The notes under the pieces are model-generated. The model saw only the letters and a program-made list of their open reading frames with translations. It did no database searches and had not been told where the DNA came from. From the NCBI GenBank assembly GCA_017472605.1, contig JAFUPV010000042.1, forward strand, positions 1-53,737: a stretch of DNA of 53,737 nucleotides. Reading direction: 5' to 3'. Source of the DNA: Lachnospiraceae bacterium (GTDB lineage: Bacteria; Bacillota; Clostridia; Lachnospirales; Lachnospiraceae). Below, piece by piece: positions 49,907-53,737 of this stretch (position 1 is the first letter of the stretch; each line of letters starts with the position of its first letter). Both the position numbers and the translations under genes were made by a program.

Positions 49907-52020
49907 AACAATCCTTTCTTTATGTAATCCGGAAGCATCTTTTCTTCATTACCGCTCAAAACGACGGAATACATAAAATCTGTTTTGTTGTTTGAGGAAG
50001 CGGCTATGATTTCACGAATGGAAAACTCGCTATCTGTTTCGTCTTTTCTATTGTTTGGAATAGTAAAAGTGAGATTATTATTTTTTCTTATTAATTTCCA
50101 TTCACTGCGCTTAGTTTTGTAAAATACATTTTTGCTTAAAAACTTATTCAACATTGCTTCTTCTAATGTACGGGCCGTGCTATTTTCATCTTGATATGAG
50201 AGGTAAATAAGCTCGTTACATATAACTGTGCCTTTTTCAGTTTGCATCTCATATATTTCTTTAATTGAAGGTGAATATGTTGCACCTTTTTCGGGATAAA
50301 TCAACCTATAACAATGATTAATTGTTGCATTTGTGCTTGTTGAATTTTTTGCTGCTTCAAAGGTAGGAGCATCCTTGTCATAATCCAAGTCAGTTACAAT
50401 CAAAGATTTCATTTTGAGCATAGTTAATATTTCGAGATAATTATGAGCATATGCTCCTCCGACTTGAATAAAGGCAATATAGTTGTCACGCAGAGAGGCA
50501 AAATCGGTCATGCCTAATAGCTTTCTTATATATAAGCGTTCTGTATCTCCCTCATAAAGAACCACCTTGTCCGCAAAAATTAACTCCGAATAACCTATTT
50601 CAAAAAACCAATCAAAAAAGTTTTGTAGCAAGAATTCAGACTCTTCATCTGCATTTTTGACCTTCTTGTTTTCAATAGATTTTCTAAACTTACTGAGATT
50701 AAACAATTCACTTTTTGATTTTTCCGTTTGTCTGATGACTCTTAGGCTATTCAGACCGACAGATCGTGCAATTTCATTTGAATGTGTTGTTATAAGACCT
50801 TGTAGTTTCTTTTCCATATAGTATTTCGTCAGAAATCTAATGAAGACATTTTGCATCTGTGGATGCATATGTGACTCAGGTTCTTCTATGAAAAACACAT
50901 TGACCTTGCTTTCATCAACGGATTTGTAGAATTCCTCTAATCTCATATGAAGATAAATTAAATTACTAAATCCCAATCCTTGAGATTGTTCATTCAAAAG
51001 CAAGCCATCGATATCAAATTTTGCATGAGTGATTTTTTGAATAAATTCTTCAACAACATTCTCATTAACATCCATTTCGAGTTGTAATTTTCCGATATGA
51101 CCGCCACTCGTCTTGGATATATCTTGTACCGTTTCGTCCAGTGATTTTATCGATGAATTCTTTATTTCTTTTTTGGCTCCAGAATCTTCAATTTGTGCCA
51201 TCAACAAATCGGGAAGCTTTTTTGTTACTTCTTCCCACTTTTCATTACCTTTTAACAAGGCTATGATCCTTTTACTTATCCCTTTTGAAGTATCGGATTC
51301 ATTGTCGTCCAATTCTCTTATTGCAGGTATATCACGGAAATTAAATAAACTCTTAAATGATGTTATCTCCATGTAATTTGCATTTTCATAGTTTGAATTA
51401 CAGAAATAACATTTTTCAAGTGAAGCGTGACAATACAGTTTTAGTAATTCTTCTTTTATAAAATAAAGCTTAGTCTCTTTTTCTTTGCAATCGGGATTGC
51501 TAATGTCCAAAAAACGTGACGACAGTTTATCGTAACATTCTCCGAGATGTTTTTCAAAAGAAGCAATATTGGGCTCATACGAATAAATAAAGTAAAAGGA
51601 GTGTTTCGACTCATCCAAATCCATCAAGTAATCAGCAAACAATTGAATATCGTCATCTGTTGAATCGTAGTCCACTTGAATTTCCGCGCGAAAGCACTCT
51701 ATGGAGTACTCGGGAAGAAGCTTATCATCGGCAGATATTTGTTTAAGGATTTCACTAATTCCTGTATTTTTATCATGTGCAATCATAATTGATTGAAATA
51801 CAGGCATTATTTTTTCTACCCAAACAGTTGATAAGTTCGTGGGAATATCACTATATGTGAAGCTAAGCTTTTTATCATGAAACATTCCTTTTAGAACAGA
51901 AATAAGTGTTGTTTTTCCACTGTTGTTCGGTCCTGCTAATACTGTCAAGGAATTTTGCAAATCGAATTCAACTACTTGTAACTGTCGGTAATTATATATT
52001 TTGACTTTCTTTAAAATCAT
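49891..52020 (-). CDS. gajA: Gabija-type OLD-family ATPase/TOPRIM nuclease
   Basis: A 709-residue nuclease with an N-terminal ABC-type ATPase and a C-terminal TOPRIM domain. Walker A GPNNSGKTT is at 30-38, and Walker B NVFFIEEPESHMHPQMQ near 370-386. The TOPRIM acidic sites are E490 in LYEGDTERLYI and D544, D546 in TDLDYDKDAP; ARTLEEAM and KTDFMYSVV follow as in OLD nucleases. Next to a UvrD-like helicase this is GajA of Gabija. Residues about 195-212 contain CHASLEKCYFC, a possible metal-binding Cys cluster that I do not associate with the family. GGGAGG lies 8 bases before the ATG. The gene begins 32 bases after the Xre-type gene. Confidence 0.85.
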   Translation of the reverse strand: MILKKVKIYNYRQLQVVEFDLQNSLTVLAGPNNSGKTTLISVLKGMFHDKKLSFTYSDIPTNLSTVWVEKIMPVFQSIMIAHDKNTGISEILKQISADDKLLPEYSIECFRAEIQVDYDSTDDDIQLFADYLMDLDESKHSFYFIYSYEPNIASFEKHLGECYDKLSSRFLDISNPDCKEKETKLYFIKEELLKLYCHASLEKCYFCNSNYENANYMEITSFKSLFNFRDIPAIRELDDNESDTSKGISKRIIALLKGNEKWEEVTKKLPDLLMAQIEDSGAKKEIKNSSIKSLDETVQDISKTSGGHIGKLQLEMDVNENVVEEFIQKITHAKFDIDGLLLNEQSQGLGFSNLIYLHMRLEEFYKSVDESKVNVFFIEEPESHMHPQMQNVFIRFLTKYYMEKKLQGLITTHSNEIARSVGLNSLRVIRQTEKSKSELFNLSKFRKSIENKKVKNADEESEFLLQNFFDWFFEIGYSELIFADKVVLYEGDTERLYIRKLLGMTDFASLRDNYIAFIQVGGAYAHNYLEILTMLKMKSLIVTDLDYDKDAPTFEAAKNSTSTNATINHCYRLIYPEKGATYSPSIKEIYEMQTEKGTVICNELIYLSYQDENSTARTLEEAMLNKFLSKNVFYKTKRSEWKLIRKNNNLTFTIPNNRKDETDSEFSIREIIAASSNNKTDFMYSVVLSGNEEKMLPDYIKKGLLWLAK

Positions 52021-52052
52021 ATTTTACACCTCCCATACCGTAAGCGTGTTCC

Positions 52053-52724
52053 TTATACATCTTCGTTATCTTCAATCTCACTGTTGTCGTACTCTAACAG
52101 ATCTTCCACACGGCAGCCGAGGATCTTTGCTAACGCAAGGAGTGTTGCACCTGCGGCTTTATTGATATCCTTGGCACGAATTTCGTATTGTTGCAGAGTA
52201 CGCAGATTAACACCAACCTTTTCTGCAAGCTCTCTTTGTGAATAACCGCTGATCTTGCGCTGCGCCTGCAAGCGAGTAGGTGGATTTTTCTTGCGTATCA
52301 TACGATTGACAGTATCCACAAATTTCTTCTCGGATGCTTCGTGCAGAGTAGGATAAAGCTTTTCAATCTCTTGCATAGTGATGTGCTTTGCAATCTCCTT
52401 AAAGCTCCGTCCAGTGTACCATTGATAGTAAGCAAGAATCCAGCCACACCAATACTGCGGTGAATAGTCATAGTCAATCTTCGCTTGTGGAAAATCCATG
52501 TCCGTTCCCGATTTTGTGAGTACATCCATCACAAGTTCCGTGCCTGATATGCCGGATACATATTTGGGAACGCCTGCAGCAAATTGCTCTGCATAACCTG
52601 TGCCAATAAACAACTCAAGGAAACTATCCATATTCACCTGACAGCTATTGCCGGCATAGTCCATGGCTTCGCCCAGACATTTCATGGCATCATCAAGATA
52701 TTGACTATCGTAAGCGCGGATCAT
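52053..52724 (-). CDS. Xre-type HTH protein with a novel N-terminal domain
   Basis: A 223-residue protein. The C-terminal part (about 150-205) is an Xre/Cro helix-turn-helix: RKISGYSQRELAEKVGVNLRTLQQYE, read as two helices, then ALAKILGCRVEDLLEY. The N-terminal 140 residues (with LFIGTGYAEQFAAGVPKYVSG and PQYWCGWILAYYQWYTGRSF) are not a domain I can name. ATG 52724 has GAGGAGG at 52734-52740, nine bases upstream; an earlier ATG at 52742 lacks such a site. It overlaps the DUF3990 gene by 20 bases, so the two are translationally coupled. It is the likely repressor of the operon, binding the promoter palindrome, and perhaps the antitoxin of a DUF3990 pair. Confidence 0.8.
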   Translation of the reverse strand: MIRAYDSQYLDDAMKCLGEAMDYAGNSCQVNMDSFLELFIGTGYAEQFAAGVPKYVSGISGTELVMDVLTKSGTDMDFPQAKIDYDYSPQYWCGWILAYYQWYTGRSFKEIAKHITMQEIEKLYPTLHEASEKKFVDTVNRMIRKKNPPTRLQAQRKISGYSQRELAEKVGVNLRTLQQYEIRAKDINKAAGATLLALAKILGCRVEDLLEYDNSEIEDNEDV

Positions 52725-53382
52725 CTGCTTGCACCTCCTCACGGATAATGTCTCTCATGTATAGACCATCTAAATCGTCTTTTTCAAGCTCTGCACGGAA
52801 AGCAGCTCTTGCTTCATCATCACGGGCTTTTCTTTTTGCGTAATACTCGGTATTATCAGCAATCTCATAAGAAACAAATTCAATCTTCTCAAAAGCAGCG
52901 GGGCTTTTCAAAACGAATTGCTCGCCGAGTTTTCCAAGTCGCATAGCATAGGAAAGCTGCGTGAGCGAGATTTCGTTGTTCACGAACGCTCTTGCAAAGG
53001 AGAAGTAGGAGTCGTCCGCACGATAGCCAATAACTGCATCATACGGTGTTAGATCAATAAGAAAATGTTCTTTCAGCCAATCCGCACCACGCTTCATAAC
53101 AGGAGTTGAAACACGGAATTTGCGGTACTTCATCAGTAGGGCCAGCCAATGCAGAATTGTGTATTCGCTTGACGAAAGATTGAGAACAGAGAGATCAGCG
53201 GTATTAATTTCATATTTGTTTGCATAACCGTCTGTATTTTCAGTACAAGCCCATTCCTTTGCAAGTTCTAAGTGCTCTGTGCAATAAAAGCCCTTTCCAT
53301 AGTCGTTATATGATTTGCCTTTTCCAAACACAGGCGTTTGAATAATTTCGGGTGAACCGTGATATAGAATTAGTTTGCTCAT
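52705..53382 (-). CDS. DUF3990 protein (ADP-ribosyltransferase-like fold)
   Basis: A 225-residue protein beginning MSKLILYHGSPEII. The YHGS motif (H8), SYNDYGKGFYCTEHLELAKEWAC near residues 26-48 and GEQFVLKS near 155-162 are characteristic of DUF3990, related in fold to ADP-ribosyltransferases (His, Tyr and a Gln/Glu at the NAD site). No transferase activity can be claimed from sequence. The start is ATG 53382, with GGAGG eight bases upstream; ATG 53397 is the alternative. It is the first gene of a four-gene operon with an Xre protein, gajA and gajB. Adjacent DUF3990-HTH pairs suggest a toxin-antitoxin or sensor module. Confidence 0.78.
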   Translation of the reverse strand: MSKLILYHGSPEIIQTPVFGKGKSYNDYGKGFYCTEHLELAKEWACTENTDGYANKYEINTADLSVLNLSSSEYTILHWLALLMKYRKFRVSTPVMKRGADWLKEHFLIDLTPYDAVIGYRADDSYFSFARAFVNNEISLTQLSYAMRLGKLGEQFVLKSPAAFEKIEFVSYEIADNTEYYAKRKARDDEARAAFRAELEKDDLDGLYMRDIIREEVQADDPRLR

Positions 53383-53422
53383 TTTTGTCGCCTCCATACT
53401 TCTTTAGAGTTATCCTGAATAT

Positions 53423-53451
53423 ATTATACTTCCACAGAAGTATATAGTCAA
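53423..53451 (-). promoter_or_regulatory. Promoter of the DUF3990-Xre-gajA-gajB operon
   Basis: On the minus strand TTGACT (53446-53451), a 17-base spacer and TATAAT (53423-53428) lie about 40 bases before the first start codon. It is the only clear promoter upstream of the four genes. Confidence 0.85.
53425..53444. promoter_or_regulatory. Operator palindrome between -35 and -10
   Basis: TATACTTC-CACA-GAAGTATA is a perfect inverted repeat with 8-base arms filling the promoter spacer and overlapping the -10. A half site, ATACTTC at 53396-53402, lies near the ribosome-binding site. The Xre protein encoded second in the operon is the obvious candidate ligand. Confidence 0.75.
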
Positions 53452-53564
53452 TATGCTTGCTAAAAAGTTTACAATTAATTTGGATGAAATAATAGCAAAT
53501 CATTTTGAAATCTCCTTGTTTGATAAAATATTGGTACCATTTTAATAATCAAGAAGGGCATTTT

Positions 53565-53737
53565 ATGGGCGCTTACAAAGACAAAGGCGGACGTTGGTAC
53601 GTATCCGTTCGCTACAAAAACTGGCTGGGAGAACCATCCCGCAAAACCAAAAGAGGATTCACGACAAAGCGAGATGCGCTGGCATGGGAAAGGGAGTTTC
53701 TACAAAAGTATTCCGGCAGTCTGGACATGACCTTTAA
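53565..53737 (+). CDS. Tyrosine-recombinase-type integrase, N-terminal fragment (cut by window end)
   Basis: The first 57 residues of a gene that runs off the right edge. The start MGAYKDKGGRWYVSVRYKNW followed by a short turn, then RGFTTKRDALAWEREF, is the small arm-DNA-binding domain typical of integrases from Firmicute phages and conjugative elements. AAGGGC lies five to ten bases before the ATG. No catalytic residue is in the window. It points away from the defence genes and suggests that the element's end is just past the window. Confidence 0.75.
   Translation, partial: MGAYKDKGGRWYVSVRYKNWLGEPSRKTKRGFTTKRDALAWEREFLQKYSGSLDMTF

Noticed and set aside
47933-52020. Alternative reading of the nuclease/helicase pair as RecBCD-like or AddAB repair genes
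   Set aside because: The upstream protein has an OLD-type ATPase with TOPRIM acidic residues rather than a RecB nuclease domain, and both proteins are much shorter than AddA/AddB.
1-53737. CRISPR array or insertion sequence
   Set aside because: No regularly spaced repeats and no transposase gene were seen anywhere. The only mobile-element gene is the integrase fragment at the right edge.

Overview
The window looks like a chromosomal segment of an anaerobic, plant-glycan-degrading Firmicute, most probably a Lachnospiraceae-type Clostridium. The reasons are strong AGGAGG-type ribosome sites, TTGACA/TATAAT promoters with 17-base spacing, intermediate GC in the core, and many cytoplasmic glycosidases fed by two carbohydrate ABC importers that have no ATPase of their own. 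The assignment rests on gene content only. Nearly all core genes lie on the plus strand.

Layout. (1) 1-3481: the end of a probable GH51 arabinofuranosidase, a PfkB sugar kinase, an SGNH esterase and a coiled-coil protein. (2) 3577-7134: a GGDEF diguanylate cyclase, a TtcA-like tRNA thiolase and the t6A dehydratase TcdA. (3) 7163-10308: a copper-resistance operon (CsoR repressor, CopA ATPase) with two CsoR palindromes at its promoter. CopA carries a C-terminal CopZ-like domain that has its own in-frame start signal. (4) 10321-11886: a minus-strand two-gene ABC transporter. (5) 11924-15660: a lipid cluster (flippase-like protein, PAP2 phosphatase, PssA, Psd, small protein) that makes phosphatidylethanolamine. 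(6) 15689-42000: a large glycan-utilisation region. It holds a GH31 alpha-xylosidase, a GH43 enzyme, two importers, an unassigned probable glycosidase, a GH2-like enzyme, a CE15-like esterase, a GH95 enzyme and a GH2 beta-galactosidase, followed by a HAD phosphatase and a CPBP protease. The enzyme set suits imported, decorated xyloglucan or arabinoxylan oligosaccharides. (7) 41989-47654: a GT2 glycosyltransferase, tRNA-Val and tRNA-Met, a MalY/PatB-type C-S lyase, a sodium:amino-acid symporter, and a GMP synthetase that has lost the catalytic half of its glutaminase domain.

(8) From about 47.6 kb to the right edge the DNA becomes AT-rich and gene direction flips. This looks like an integrated element placed at the 3' end of guaA, with the start of a tyrosine-recombinase-type integrase at the right edge. 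Its cargo is one minus-strand operon of four tightly packed genes: a DUF3990 protein (ADP-ribosyltransferase-like), an Xre-type HTH protein, and an OLD-family nuclease plus a UvrD-like helicase that together form a Gabija-type anti-phage system. A perfect palindrome sits between the -35 and -10 of the single obvious promoter.

The observations most worth following are the DUF3990-Xre-Gabija operon with its operator; the glutaminase-deleted GMP synthetase; a repeated array of TTCANA-like hexamers spaced by 11 bases, resembling a PhoP/OmpR-type box, upstream of three transcription units; the internal CopZ start in copA; and two solute-binding proteins that lack a lipobox cysteine.
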